The notes below the pieces were generated by a model, which made no database searches, was not told the origin of the DNA, and saw only the letters and a program-made list of their open reading frames with translations. Shown here in pieces: positions 32,705 through 41,024 of a stretch of DNA of 64,000 nt. The number at the start of each line of letters is the position of its first letter. Position 1 is the stretch's first letter. Both the position numbers and the translations under genes were made by a program. Origin of the DNA: Candidatus Avelusimicrobium stercoris (GTDB taxonomy: Bacteria > Elusimicrobiota > Elusimicrobia > Elusimicrobiales > Elusimicrobiaceae); NCBI GenBank assembly GCA_002432025.1, contig DJFE01000015.1:29476-93475 (forward strand). The letters are read 5' to 3'.

Positions 32705-33771
32705 CGTTTAGAGAGTGGAACAACCGTAAGAATAATTATCTGAGGGAGCAAAAGGGTAAATGGGCGGCTAAATTATTGGGCTGTGCTCCTCGTTCTGACG
32801 CATATCACCCGCAAAAGGTGCATAAAATTTTGCTCTTGCGCAACGATAATAAATTGGGCGATGCGTTGGTGTCGTCCGTTTTGTTGCGCGGGCTGAAAGT
32901 GTTGTTCCCAACGGCTGATATAGATGTAGTGGCGGGTAAAAGCAACGCGCTTATCTTGCGGAATAATCCGGCGGTATCTACCCTTTATTTTGCGACGGAA
33001 CGATTCGTCTCGCTAATGTCGTGCGGGCTAAAATTGCGGGGCAAGCAATACGATTTGTATTTGGATTTGGACGAAAAACCGACGCTTGCTTCACTTACCT
33101 TTTTAAAATTTTTACAACCGCGCTGGGCCTTTGGCTTTAACCGGAAAAAGTATCCGCTTTATAACCTGATGCAACCCTTGGATTTGTCTTCCTGCCATAT
33201 TACGGCGCGGTATGAGGCGTGTTTGCGCTATTTGGGTTATCAGGGCGGGTTGGATACGTCGTATGAAATTCAGGTGCCGGAAACGGCGAAAGCGGCGGCA
33301 CAACGATTTTTATCTACCTTGCGGGGGGGGGGGCGCCTGATTGTAGTAAATCCGCTGGCGGCCAGCCGCCACCGCTCTTTTTCAGCGGAGCAGATTTTTG
33401 GCTTGGCCGCAGCTTTCCCAAAGGATACTTTTGTTTTACTTGGGCAAGAGCCTAAACTAAGAAAATGGTTAAACGGGCGTGCGCTTTTACCCCGTATGCT
33501 TGTCTTTACGGCGGGTGTTTTTGAGGCTGCTGCACTGGCCCAACAGGCAAGCGTGCTTCTTACGCCCGATACCTTTTGGGTGCATTTGGCTTGCGCTCTG
33601 CATATTCCAACGGTGGCCGTTTACCGGGGAAAAGAAGAGTTCCCCTATAAAGGCAATATTGCCATTTGGCGGCCCTTGGAGGCTTCCGTAAAAATGGTGC
33701 TATGCGAGAGTGAACAGCACGAAATGCCCGTGCCGTTGCTTGTACAGGCATTGCAAGAGAAATTAAAATAA
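32701..33771 (+). CDS. GT9-family glycosyltransferase (heptosyltransferase-like)
   Basis: A 356-aa protein of glycosyltransferase family 9. It has the N-terminal motif KILLLRNDNKLGDALVSSVLLRGLK and the C-terminal nucleotide-binding part with VVNPLAASRHRSFSAEQI and LTPDTFWVHLACALHIPTVAVY, where an Asp-Thr pair matches the usual DTG/DSG. GT9 enzymes add heptose to LPS inner core. Start ATG 32701 overlaps the nth stop; longer in-frame extension is only nth sequence. It fits with the lipid A genes elsewhere in the window; the exact acceptor is unknown. Confidence 0.85.
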   Translation: MTFREWNNRKNNYLREQKGKWAAKLLGCAPRSDAYHPQKVHKILLLRNDNKLGDALVSSVLLRGLKVLFPTADIDVVAGKSNALILRNNPAVSTLYFATERFVSLMSCGLKLRGKQYDLYLDLDEKPTLASLTFLKFLQPRWAFGFNRKKYPLYNLMQPLDLSSCHITARYEACLRYLGYQGGLDTSYEIQVPETAKAAAQRFLSTLRGGGRLIVVNPLAASRHRSFSAEQIFGLAAAFPKDTFVLLGQEPKLRKWLNGRALLPRMLVFTAGVFEAAALAQQASVLLTPDTFWVHLACALHIPTVAVYRGKEEFPYKGNIAIWRPLEASVKMVLCESEQHEMPVPLLVQALQEKLK

Positions 33772-33785
33772 TTTGTCGCCCATAA

Positions 33786-33822
33786 TAAAAAAGCCCCGGG
33801 TTTGCGCCCGGGGCCTTTTCTG
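33786..33822. terminator. Bidirectional terminator between GT9 and oadB
   Basis: AAAAAAGCCCCGGG and CCCGGGGCCTTTTC pair around TTTGCG. It closes the convergent plus-strand znu-nth-GT9 run and the minus-strand oad operon. Confidence 0.85.
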
Positions 33823-33835
33823 TGTGCCTGAAAAC

Positions 33836-35002
33836 TTATTTGCCCAGCAACGCCAGGAGCACGCCTGCCGCTACCGCACTGCCGATTACGCCAGCCACGT
33901 TCGGGCCCATTGCGTGCATCAGCAGGTAGTTGGTTTTATCGTATTCCAAACCGACTTTATTGGAAACGCGGGCCGCCATCGGCACGGCAGAAACGCCGGC
34001 GGAACCGATAAGCGGGTTGATTTTGGTTTTGCTGAAACAGTTCATCAGTTTCGCCAACAATACGCCCGAAGCCGTGGCTACGGAGAAGGCGATAATACCC
34101 AACACCAAAATACCCAAGGTTTCCGTGGTCAGGAATTTATCCGATTGCAGTTTGGAGCCTACGGACAAGCCCAGCAAAATGGTAACGATATTGCAAAATT
34201 CGTTTTGCAGGGTCTTGGATAAGCGTTCCGCTACGCCGGATTCCTTTACCAAGTTGCCGAAGGTCAACGCGCCGATAAGCGGAGCGGCCGAGGGCAGCAA
34301 CAGCGCGCACATCAAAAGAATTACGAGCGGGAACAGGATTTTTTCCCGTTTGGATACCGGGCGCAACTGTTCCATACGGATCGTGCGTTCTTCCTTGGTG
34401 GTGAGCAGTTTCATAATGGGTGGCTGGATAATCGGTACTAACGCCATATACGAATACGCCGCCACGGCAATAGCACCCAGCAAATCGGGCGCCAAGCGCG
34501 TGGTAAGGTAAATGGACGTCGGGCCGTCCGCCCCGCCGATAATACCGATAGAAGCCGCTTCTTTAAGGCCAAAGGCGAAGAGTTGGCTATCACCAATGTG
34601 GATGTAACTTAACGCCACCGCGCCGATAAGCGTGGCGAAGATACCAAACTGCGCCGCGCCACCCAAGAGGGCCATTTTCGGGTTAGCAATTAACGGGCCG
34701 AAGTCCGTCATTGCGCCTACCGCCATAAAGATAAACAGCGGGAAGAGCCCGGAATTAATACCGAAGTTGAACACAATACCCAAGAACCCGGCCGGCCCGG
34801 CGATGGCTTCGCCGGGGGGCATAGGAATATTGGCCAACAGACCGCCGAAGGCAATCGGGACGAGCAAAAGCGGTTCAAACTGCTTTTTAATCCCCAGCCA
34901 CAGCAGGAAGCAGCAGACGGCAATCATCGTCAGTTGCTGCCAGGAGATAGCGTAAATCCCCGTGGTTTGCCAGATTTGGTTTAATGCTTGCAAGATATCC
35001 AT
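33836..35002 (-). CDS. oadB: Na+-translocating decarboxylase beta subunit
   Basis: A 388-aa integral membrane subunit that decarboxylates carboxybiotin and pumps Na+ out. Family hallmarks are present: [26 protein letters not shown], the conserved [17 protein letters not shown] re-entrant segment with its functional Asp, and the C-terminal [29 protein letters not shown]. About ten or more hydrophobic helices. It is the last gene of birA-oadG-oadA-oadB. Confidence 0.95.
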   Translation of the reverse strand: MDILQALNQIWQTTGIYAISWQQLTMIAVCCFLLWLGIKKQFEPLLLVPIAFGGLLANIPMPPGEAIAGPAGFLGIVFNFGINSGLFPLFIFMAVGAMTDFGPLIANPKMALLGGAAQFGIFATLIGAVALSYIHIGDSQLFAFGLKEAASIGIIGGADGPTSIYLTTRLAPDLLGAIAVAAYSYMALVPIIQPPIMKLLTTKEERTIRMEQLRPVSKREKILFPLVILLMCALLLPSAAPLIGALTFGNLVKESGVAERLSKTLQNEFCNIVTILLGLSVGSKLQSDKFLTTETLGILVLGIIAFSVATASGVLLAKLMNCFSKTKINPLIGSAGVSAVPMAARVSNKVGLEYDKTNYLLMHAMGPNVAGVIGSAVAAGVLLALLGK

Positions 35003-35013
35003 AGGGTAGCCTC

Positions 35014-36807
35014 TTATTTAATATCGGCCAATTTGTGGCCGGTCTGCACCTGGTCGCCTTGTTTTACAGCCAAGTGGATGACGCCGGAGGCCGGAGCGGA
35101 AACCGGGGTTTCCATCTTCATTGCTTCCAGCACCAAGATTTCTTGGCCTTCGCTCACGCGGTCGCCGTCTTTTACGGACAAGCGCAATACCGCGCCCGGA
35201 AGCGGAGATTTCACTTCCGCGCCAGCGCCGGTGGAAGCGGCTTTTTCGGGAGCCTTGGCGTCCGAGGCGGCGGTGGATACCGCATAGCGTTTGCCGTTTA
35301 CTACGGCGTCGTTGCCGTCAAAGACAACTTCATAGGCTTGACCGTTTACGGTTACCTTTACCGCACCGTTTTCTTTGGCGGCGGCGGGTTTTACATCTTT
35401 GGCCCAGCGGATACCGTTCACTTTGGCTTCGCCCTTCAAATACATAATGCCTTTGTCGGCGCAGGTGGCTACGATAAAGACGTTTTCTTCCGTAACGGGC
35501 AAGCCCGCTTCTCTCAGTTTGGCTTCCGCCACCTTTAACCCTTTCTTGGGGTCCGCGTCGTTGATTTCAAGCGGCGTTTTGGTGGTGGGTTGCAAGCCCA
35601 ACTGTTCGCTGGCTTCCTTTACTACGGCCGGATCGGGTTCTACCGGGGTTTTGCCGAAGTAGCCCAAAACCATTTTGCCGTAGCCGGGGGTAATCTTCTT
35701 CCAGGGGCCGAACATTACATTGCTGTAAGCCTGTTGGAAATAGAACTGGGAAACGGGGGTAACGGACGTACCGAAACCGCCCAATTTTACGCATTCGCCC
35801 ATCGCTTTTACCACTTCGGGGAATTTGTCAAAGGTGCCGTTGTCGCGCATCATTTGGGTATTGGCCGTCAATGCACCACCGGGCAGCGGGGAGAACGGAA
35901 TAATTGGGTTGACCTTGGTGGCTTCGGGCGGCAAGAAGTATTTGCTCATACAATCTTGGAACACATTTTCGGCCTCGCGGATTTTTTGCGGGTCAATGTC
36001 CAAGGTGTAATCGGTGCCGCGCAAGGCGTGCCACATCGTCAAAATATCGGGCTGGCAGGTGCCGCCGGAGACGGGCTGCATAGAGAGGTCCAACTGGTCC
36101 GCACCCGCGTGGATGGCTTCCAAGCAGCAGGCAATGGCGTTGCCCGCCGTTTCGTGCGTGTGGAACGCAATTTTGGTGCCTTGGGGCAGGAGTTTGCGGG
36201 CCATGGCAATCGTTTTGCCGACGGTCGCCGGGGTGGACGTGCCGGAAGCGTCTTTAAAGCAGACGGAGTCAAACGGAACGCCGGAATCCAAAATTTGGCG
36301 GAGGATTTTTTCGTAAAATTCTTCGGTGTGGATTTTACCCGTGTGGTCCCAGCCCGGAGCCAAGGACATCATCGTTACGGTAACTTCGTGTTTAAGGCCC
36401 GCGTTGTGGATGCATTTACCGGAATAAATGAGGTTGTTTACATCGTTTAACGCATCAAAGTTGCGGATAGTGGTGGTTCCGTGTTTTTTGAACAATTTGG
36501 CGTGAGCGTTAATCACGTCGGAGGATTGGCTTTCCAAACCTACTACGTTTACGCCGCGGGCGAGGGTTTGCAGGTTGGCGTCCGGCCCGGCTACTTTGCG
36601 GAAGGAGTCCATCATATCAAAGGCGTTTTCGTTGCAATAAAAGAACAACGCCTGAAAGCGCGCCCCGCCGCCGAATTCCATATGGTTAATGCCGGCGTGC
36701 TTGGCGGCTTCCACCGCGGGCAAGAAGTCCTTGGTCAGTACGCGCGCCCCATAGACGGACTGAAAGCCGTCGCGGAACGCGGTGAGCATAAAGTTTACTT
36801 TTTTCAT
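35014..36807 (-). CDS. oadA: Oxaloacetate decarboxylase alpha subunit (carboxyltransferase-biotin carrier)
   Basis: A 597-aa protein. The N-terminal pyruvate-carboxylase-type carboxyltransferase domain (about 1-300) has [10 protein letters not shown], the metal/lysine region [11 protein letters not shown] and the HTHETAGNA metal-binding His pair. A conserved helical region follows, then a Pro/Ala linker and a C-terminal biotinyl domain with target K564 in [10 protein letters not shown]. It moves CO2 from oxaloacetate to biotin, making pyruvate, before OadB decarboxylates the carboxybiotin. Domain order is that of OadA. It is the only biotin-carrier protein in the window, next to a biotin ligase gene. 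Confidence 0.94.
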   Translation of the reverse strand: MKKVNFMLTAFRDGFQSVYGARVLTKDFLPAVEAAKHAGINHMEFGGGARFQALFFYCNENAFDMMDSFRKVAGPDANLQTLARGVNVVGLESQSSDVINAHAKLFKKHGTTTIRNFDALNDVNNLIYSGKCIHNAGLKHEVTVTMMSLAPGWDHTGKIHTEEFYEKILRQILDSGVPFDSVCFKDASGTSTPATVGKTIAMARKLLPQGTKIAFHTHETAGNAIACCLEAIHAGADQLDLSMQPVSGGTCQPDILTMWHALRGTDYTLDIDPQKIREAENVFQDCMSKYFLPPEATKVNPIIPFSPLPGGALTANTQMMRDNGTFDKFPEVVKAMGECVKLGGFGTSVTPVSQFYFQQAYSNVMFGPWKKITPGYGKMVLGYFGKTPVEPDPAVVKEASEQLGLQPTTKTPLEINDADPKKGLKVAEAKLREAGLPVTEENVFIVATCADKGIMYLKGEAKVNGIRWAKDVKPAAAKENGAVKVTVNGQAYEVVFDGNDAVVNGKRYAVSTAASDAKAPEKAASTGAGAEVKSPLPGAVLRLSVKDGDRVSEGQEILVLEAMKMETPVSAPASGVIHLAVKQGDQVQTGHKLADIK

Positions 36808-36822
36808 AATAAGTCCCCTAAA

Positions 36823-37041
36823 TTATTTAGTTTGAAATCTCTTTGCGGCGGCAATGGCCACAGCGATTAAAACATTATCGGCCGCAGTGGCTGCGGTTTG
36901 CGGAAAATACTTTTCCATTTTTTGCACCAACCAGCCCAGCATTTTAACAATGCCGACCAGCAGGGTGAGAAACACAAATACAATCAACATACCAATTACG
37001 GTAATATTGACGGATTGCATTAACAAACTATCTGCACTCAT
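36823..37041 (-). CDS. oadG: Na+-translocating decarboxylase gamma subunit
   Basis: A 72-aa single-pass membrane protein (helix about 12-38, VNITVIGMLIVFVFLTLLVGIVKML) with a short Ala-rich cytoplasmic tail. This is the usual layout of OadG, which anchors the alpha subunit to OadB. It lacks the His-rich zinc-binding C-terminus of the Klebsiella subunit. Assignment rests on topology and position; starts within the birA stop (ATGA). Confidence 0.82.
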   Translation of the reverse strand: MSADSLLMQSVNITVIGMLIVFVFLTLLVGIVKMLGWLVQKMEKYFPQTAATAADNVLIAVAIAAAKRFQTK

Positions 37042-37742
37042 ACAATAAGGTCTCCTATATATATTTCTTCCGGGCCTTGGGCGGTGTTTAAAAGGAGCGT
37101 TCCGCGGGGGGACACATCTTTTACCGTTCCGCTGACGGGCGCTGCGCCGTTTTTAACGGATATTTGTTTACCAATGTACGGAAATCGTTCTTCGTAGGCT
37201 TGGCGGATTACGGCAAAGCCTCTTTGCGCTACGTCGGGGTAATCCCGCCAAAAAAGCGTTAATACTTTTTGTAAAAAATCTTGTTTGGTAATGTTTATGC
37301 CGAGTTCCTTTAAGGAAATGGCGGGCTGGCCGACGTGCGCTAAATTTTCCTGCGCGATGTTTACCCCTACGCCGATAACCACCCCCGAAATGCCCGAAGC
37401 GGTTACCACGGCTTCACTTAAAATGCCGCAGAGTTTTTTCCCTTCGGCTAGGACGTCGTTGGGCCATTTGAGCCACGCCTTGGCTCCCAGTTGTTCTGCG
37501 GCGGTGCAAACGCATACCGCCATTAGTTGTGTAAAATTAGGTAAAAAATCGGTTTTTTGAGGTTTTACCAATACGGAGAAATACAGCCCGCCGTCTTGGG
37601 AAATCCATTTGCGGTCAAAGCGGCCCCGCCCGGCGGTTTGCCTGTCGGCGCAAACGACGGTTCCGTCCGCCAGTTGCGGGCAATTATTTTTTAAATAGGT
37701 ATTGGTGGAATCAATTTCGTCAAAATGGATAATTTGCGCCAT
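37038..37742 (-). CDS. birA: Biotin-protein ligase
   Basis: A 234-aa biotin ligase lacking an N-terminal DNA-binding domain, so it is a pure enzyme (class I). Motifs: DEIDSTNTYLK, the biotinyl-AMP loop GRGRFDRKW, KWPNDV and GVGVNI. It charges the lysine of biotin carriers. Start ATG 37742 was preferred over a TTG 15 nt upstream. Overlap with oadG by 4 bp couples the ligase to its likely main substrate OadA. Confidence 0.93.
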   Translation of the reverse strand: MAQIIHFDEIDSTNTYLKNNCPQLADGTVVCADRQTAGRGRFDRKWISQDGGLYFSVLVKPQKTDFLPNFTQLMAVCVCTAAEQLGAKAWLKWPNDVLAEGKKLCGILSEAVVTASGISGVVIGVGVNIAQENLAHVGQPAISLKELGINITKQDFLQKVLTLFWRDYPDVAQRGFAVIRQAYEERFPYIGKQISVKNGAAPVSGTVKDVSPRGTLLLNTAQGPEEIYIGDLIV

Positions 37743-37830
37743 ACCTAATTGTAACAAATTTACGAGGGGAAAAGCGGGACGGAAGTTTATAATTTGTAGA
37801 GCACCAATCCAAGATAATCTTTTATGAATA

Positions 37831-37868
37831 ACGACAGATCCCCGACAGAAACACTCGGGGATGACGAC
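37831..37868 (+). repeat. Dispersed hairpin element, copy 3
   Basis: Flank ACGACAG, stem ATCCCCGA (37838-37845), 9-nt loop CAGAAACAC, stem TCGGGGAT (37855-37862), flank GACGAC. Same geometry and flanks as copies 1, 2 and 4 with a different, fully complementary stem. Confidence 0.8.
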
Positions 37869-38078
37869 TTTTTCAAATAGGGGGCATTCTGAAACAAGTT
37901 CACTATGACGGAAAAAATGCCGTTTTTGTTGTTGCTTTTCCGTCGTTTATTTTAAAGGGGTTGTTTTATTTTTTTTTTTTGTTAAAATTTTGACAATTAA
38001 GGCCGGACATACCCGGATGTATCTGCCGTATAAAAATGCGTATAAAAGGCCGTTTTGCTCAAATATAAAGGCCTTAAC

Positions 38079-38084
38079 AAGGAG
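38079..38084 (+). promoter_or_regulatory. Ribosome binding site of the prepilin gene
   Basis: AAGGAG lies 5 nt before ATG 38090, an optimal spacing. It fixes the start well upstream of the hydrophobic pilin segment and shows that the unusually long leader is translated. Confidence 0.85.
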
Positions 38085-38089
38085 AAAAA

Positions 38090-38785
38090 ATGAAAAATTT
38101 TATGAATACTTTATTGTCATTCCAGGGCCCGCGTACAAGCGGGAACCTGGAATCCAGAAATAAAATAAGGAGTTTTTCTAATAAACGGACTGGATCCCGG
38201 GTCCACGCCCGGGATGACAACTACCACTACAACGGCAGATCCCGTATAAAGACACTACGGGATAACGGCTTAACAACAAGTGGCCGCGCGGCGAATACTT
38301 TTCGCACGGCAACAACGGGCTTTACCTTAATAGAACTTCTAGTAGTCGTGCTTATCATTGGCATTTTGGCAGCGGTGGCGGTACCGCAATACACCAAGGC
38401 GGTGGAAAAAGCCCGGGTAACCGAAATGATAACCGTCTATCGCACAATGGAAAAAGCAATCAATATGTATGTTTTGGCTAATGGTTCTACTGACGGGATG
38501 GATATGGAGTCGTTAGATGTGAATTTTCCTGATTTTACTTGGAACGGGCGTTATTATTGTAATTCCAAAGACCTTTGTATTGATCTGAGAGAGGGGTACC
38601 TCTTGGTAGGCCTTTGGGGGCGTGAGGCAGGTGCGTCCGGACGCGAAAGCGGCGGGGCACCCAATTATTATGTTGATGCCCATTTTAATAGGGATGGTTC
38701 CCATACTAATTCTTATGCCAGTTGTTATGTGGATATTAGTAAAATGGGATTGGAAAATTTGGGCTTTACGGAGATTGGCTGCTAA
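38090..38785 (+). CDS. Type IV prepilin with a 77-residue leader made of translated palindromes
   Basis: A 231-aa prepilin. The pilin core starts at G77: GFTLIELLVVVLIIGILAAVAVPQY, with peptidase cleavage expected after G77, Phe at +1 and the assembly Glu at position 5 (E82). The mature 154-residue protein has a helix, Asn/Gly-rich loops and four Cys, two close to the middle (YYCNSKDLC) and a Cys at the very end. The leader is many times longer than normal. It is encoded by three palindromic elements (38116-38157, 38190-38220, 38232-38269). The only in-frame starts are ATG 38090, ATG 38105 and a TTG at 38114, all upstream of the hairpins. The single copy with its own terminator may be a major or minor pilin; the pilus machinery is not in the window. 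Confidence 0.85.
   Translation: MKNFMNTLLSFQGPRTSGNLESRNKIRSFSNKRTGSRVHARDDNYHYNGRSRIKTLRDNGLTTSGRAANTFRTATTGFTLIELLVVVLIIGILAAVAVPQYTKAVEKARVTEMITVYRTMEKAINMYVLANGSTDGMDMESLDVNFPDFTWNGRYYCNSKDLCIDLREGYLLVGLWGREAGASGRESGGAPNYYVDAHFNRDGSHTNSYASCYVDISKMGLENLGFTEIGC
38116..38157. repeat. Palindrome inside the prepilin leader (a)
   Basis: Outer arms ATTCCAGG (38119-38126) / CCTGGAAT (38146-38153), inner stem CCCGC/GCGGG, loop GTACAA. Preceded by GTC and followed by CCAG. It is translated in frame as part of FQGPRTSGNLES. Confidence 0.75.
38190..38220. repeat. Palindrome inside the prepilin leader (b)
   Basis: Arms ATCCCGGG (38194-38201) / CCCGGGAT (38208-38215), loop TCCACG, flanks CTGG and GACAA. 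It is translated as GSRVHARDD. Similar GTCATCCCGGG...GGATCCAG repeats are known as intergenic elements in other bacterial genomes. Confidence 0.75.
38232..38269 (+). repeat. Dispersed hairpin element, copy 4, inside the prepilin leader
   Basis: Flank ACGGCAG, stem ATCCCGTA (38239-38246), 9-nt loop TAAAGACAC, stem TACGGGAT (38256-38263), flank AACGGC. It matches copy 3 closely, except for paired changes in the stem. It is read in frame as part of the pilin precursor (NGRSRIKTLRDNG). Confidence 0.8.
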
Positions 38786-38800
38786 TTGTAAAATTTTTTA

Positions 38801-38841
38801 AACCACCCCGCCGGGTATATACCTAGCGGGGTGGTTTTTTC
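38801..38841. terminator. Bidirectional terminator between pilin and pdxA
   Basis: AAACCACCCCGC pairs with GCGGGGTGGTTTTTT around an imperfect CGGGTATATACCTA loop. It overlaps the pdxA stop codon on the opposite strand. Confidence 0.85.
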
Positions 38842-39772
38842 AAAATATTTTGGGTGGTTTGGCGCGTGCGGCGGCAAATAAAAGCGCGTCCGTCATACTG
38901 GACGGATTGGCGATGTTTTGCCCCGAAATATCAAAGGCCGTGCCGTGGGTAGGGGAAACCCGCAGGAATTTTAGCCCCGCCGTAATGTGTACAATCGGCT
39001 TTTTTGCGGCCAGTTTTAGGCCCAGCAGGGCTTGGTCGTGATACATACACAAAAGCCCGTCGTATTTCCCAGCCGCGTGGGCCAACCACAAGGCGTCTGC
39101 GGGCAGGGGCCCGTCGGCCTTTATCCTGTGGCGGCGCAGGGCTTTTATTGTGGGCAAAATTACCTCGTTTTCCTCAGTTCCGAATTTGCCATTGTCGCTT
39201 GCGTGCGGGTTTAGGGCGCACACGGCGATATGGGGGCTTTTTATACCCAGTTGCTTTAAGGCGCGGTTAAAGTGTATGGCAGACTCTACAATACGCTCCT
39301 TTGTCAGCAAGCGGGGCAAGTCCGCAATAGCAAAATGCTCCGTTACGAGCCCGCAGCGCAGGGCCCCACTAACAAACATCATTAGTCCTTCTTTGCCTGC
39401 GCGCTCGCGCAACAGTTCGGTATGCCCTGTGTAGGGCACGCCGTACAGGGCCCAACTTTGTTTGTTGATAGGGGCCGTAACCAGCGGACTTTTGGTTTTA
39501 AGGGCCAGTTTAATGCCCAGTTCCACCGCCTTGTAGGAGGTTTCCCCACCCGCAAAGGACGGAACGGGTTTATCCGGCAGGGGGGCGGAAGCGTCAATAG
39601 CAATCAAGCGGGCCAATTTATCCGAAAAACCCGCACGCACCAGCGAGGTGGGTTCCCCGATGACTACCGGGAGACACGCGCGCTGTACGAGCGGGTTCTT
39701 TAAAGATTTTACTGTTACCTCCGGGCCAATCCCCAACGGGTCCCCGGCGGTAATCAAAACTATGGGCTTCAT
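38840..39772 (-). CDS. pdxA: 4-hydroxythreonine-4-phosphate dehydrogenase family protein
   Basis: A 310-aa PdxA-family NAD-dependent dehydrogenase of the DXP-dependent pyridoxal phosphate pathway. Visible motifs: ITAGDPLGIGPEV at the start, VTAPINKQSW, YTGHTELL, ALNPHASDNGKFGTEE and the metal-site GLLCMYHDQALLGLKL, with FLRVSPTHGTAFDISGQ near the end. Start ATG 39772 gives the family N-terminus; a TTG 12 nt upstream is less likely. Some PdxA paralogues act on other phosphorylated sugar acids, so specificity is inferred. Confidence 0.9.
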   Translation of the reverse strand: MKPIVLITAGDPLGIGPEVTVKSLKNPLVQRACLPVVIGEPTSLVRAGFSDKLARLIAIDASAPLPDKPVPSFAGGETSYKAVELGIKLALKTKSPLVTAPINKQSWALYGVPYTGHTELLRERAGKEGLMMFVSGALRCGLVTEHFAIADLPRLLTKERIVESAIHFNRALKQLGIKSPHIAVCALNPHASDNGKFGTEENEVILPTIKALRRHRIKADGPLPADALWLAHAAGKYDGLLCMYHDQALLGLKLAAKKPIVHITAGLKFLRVSPTHGTAFDISGQNIANPSSMTDALLFAAARAKPPKIF

Positions 39773-39854
39773 ACCGTATTCCAAAATAAAGTTTCGGGAA
39801 AAAGCAGCAAGTTGCCCTTTTATTTTATAACTATCTGTATGGCTTTGCCAAGAA

Positions 39855-41024
39855 TTATTTTTTAACTTCGGCCTTTTTGGCTTCGGCTTGCTTGGCGGCT
39901 TCTTCTTTTAAAAGCGCGTCCGATTCAAAGGTTTTCGTAACCTTTACGTCGGCTTTGTCGTACAATTCTTCAATGTATTTGCCCATAGCGGCTTGTACGC
40001 GCTGTTGGGCCAAATACTGGGCCAAATCGCGCGAAATATCTTCGTACGAAATGGAGCGTTCGGCGCGTTTTTCTTTAATTTTAATAATGTGGATGCCGAC
40101 TTCGCTTTTAATCGGGTCGCTTACTTTTCCGACGGCTAAGGTAAAGGCTTTGTCGTCAATGGCCTTGGGGGCGATGCCTTTAATCAAAATCATATCGCCG
40201 CCGCTGGCGAGAGCGTTTTTGTCCTCGGTGTATTTTTTAACGGCCACGGAAAAGTCCATACCGCCGTCCAATTCTTTTTTAATTTGTTTGGCCAAGGCTT
40301 CTTTTTTGGCGATTTCCTCGGGTTTCATATCCTTGGTGGTGGCCAAATAAATGTGCCCGATGCGCACCTGTTCGCCGGTGAGTTGTTTTAATTTGGCGGC
40401 AATGGCTTGCGCTTCTTTGAGTTTTGCGGGGTCTTCTTTTTCAAGCGCTTTGATTTTTTTGGTGTTGTTCTTCATTACCGCTTCCACGTTAGCATAGAGG
40501 GCTTTTGCGTCGGCCTCTTCCACGGGGGTAACGGTGGCTTGGAGTTTTTGCTCCATTAATTTGCGCACGGCAATATCTTTGGAAAGTTTATTTTTGTACG
40601 CCTTTAAACTCATCCCTTGCTTTTTAAGCGCTTCGGTAAAGCGTTTGTCCGCGCCTTTGGCATCCTGTTTGCCGGTGGTTTCGTCCACCATAAAGCGGGC
40701 CTTAATTTCATTTAATCCGGCGTCCAGTTCGGAATCCTTTACCTGAATTTTGGCTTCCTCGGCGGCTTGGTACAACAGTTCCTTGGAAATCAGTTCCTTT
40801 AACACCTCGCGGCCCAAAATATCTTGGGCGTAGGGCTGTTTTAAAAAGTCCGGCGCGGCGGCCTTGTATTGCTCCACAACGCCTTCCAAGTAATTGTCAT
40901 ACTCCGAAGCCAGCACGGGCCGGCCGTTTACCGTGGCGACGGAGGATTCCATCACCTTGGCTTGTAAATTCATCCCCAACACCGCCAGTAATGCGGCGAG
41001 AAATAACTTATTCGCTTTTTTCAT
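39855..41024 (-). CDS. SurA/PrsA-like periplasmic peptidyl-prolyl isomerase
   Basis: A 389-aa exported foldase. A signal peptide (MKKANKLFLAALLAVLGMNLQA) is followed by a SurA-type N-terminal helical domain (VATVNGRPVLASEYDNYLE) to about residue 200. A parvulin domain then runs from about 215 to 320 (VRIGHIYLATT ... SGGDMILIKGIAPKAIDDKAFTL ... VGIHIIKIKEKR). A Lys/Ala-rich tail ends the protein. Such proteins escort outer-membrane proteins to BamA, which is also in this window. The start lies within the end of the upstream lipoprotein foldase gene (17-bp overlap). Confidence 0.9.
   Translation of the reverse strand: MKKANKLFLAALLAVLGMNLQAKVMESSVATVNGRPVLASEYDNYLEGVVEQYKAAAPDFLKQPYAQDILGREVLKELISKELLYQAAEEAKIQVKDSELDAGLNEIKARFMVDETTGKQDAKGADKRFTEALKKQGMSLKAYKNKLSKDIAVRKLMEQKLQATVTPVEEADAKALYANVEAVMKNNTKKIKALEKEDPAKLKEAQAIAAKLKQLTGEQVRIGHIYLATTKDMKPEEIAKKEALAKQIKKELDGGMDFSVAVKKYTEDKNALASGGDMILIKGIAPKAIDDKAFTLAVGKVSDPIKSEVGIHIIKIKEKRAERSISYEDISRDLAQYLAQQRVQAAMGKYIEELYDKADVKVTKTFESDALLKEEAAKQAEAKKAEVKK

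Larger units (their letters stand above)
37743..38089. other. 347-bp spacer upstream of the pilin gene
   Basis: No credible gene. It contains a hairpin element (37831-37868), a decayed ATTCTGAA motif (about 37880-37900), a run of 12 T (37970-37981) and an isolated TTGACA (37990-37995) without a convincing -10 at normal spacing. Two TATAAA hexamers (about 38030 and 38042) lie nearer the pilin start. The pilin promoter should be here, but its position is not settled; no sigma-54 consensus was seen. Confidence 0.6.

Noticed and set aside
37985..38050. A sigma-54 promoter for the pilin gene
   Set aside because: No GG-N10-GC pair with the expected -24/-12 context was found; the isolated TTGACA lacks a -10 at normal spacing.
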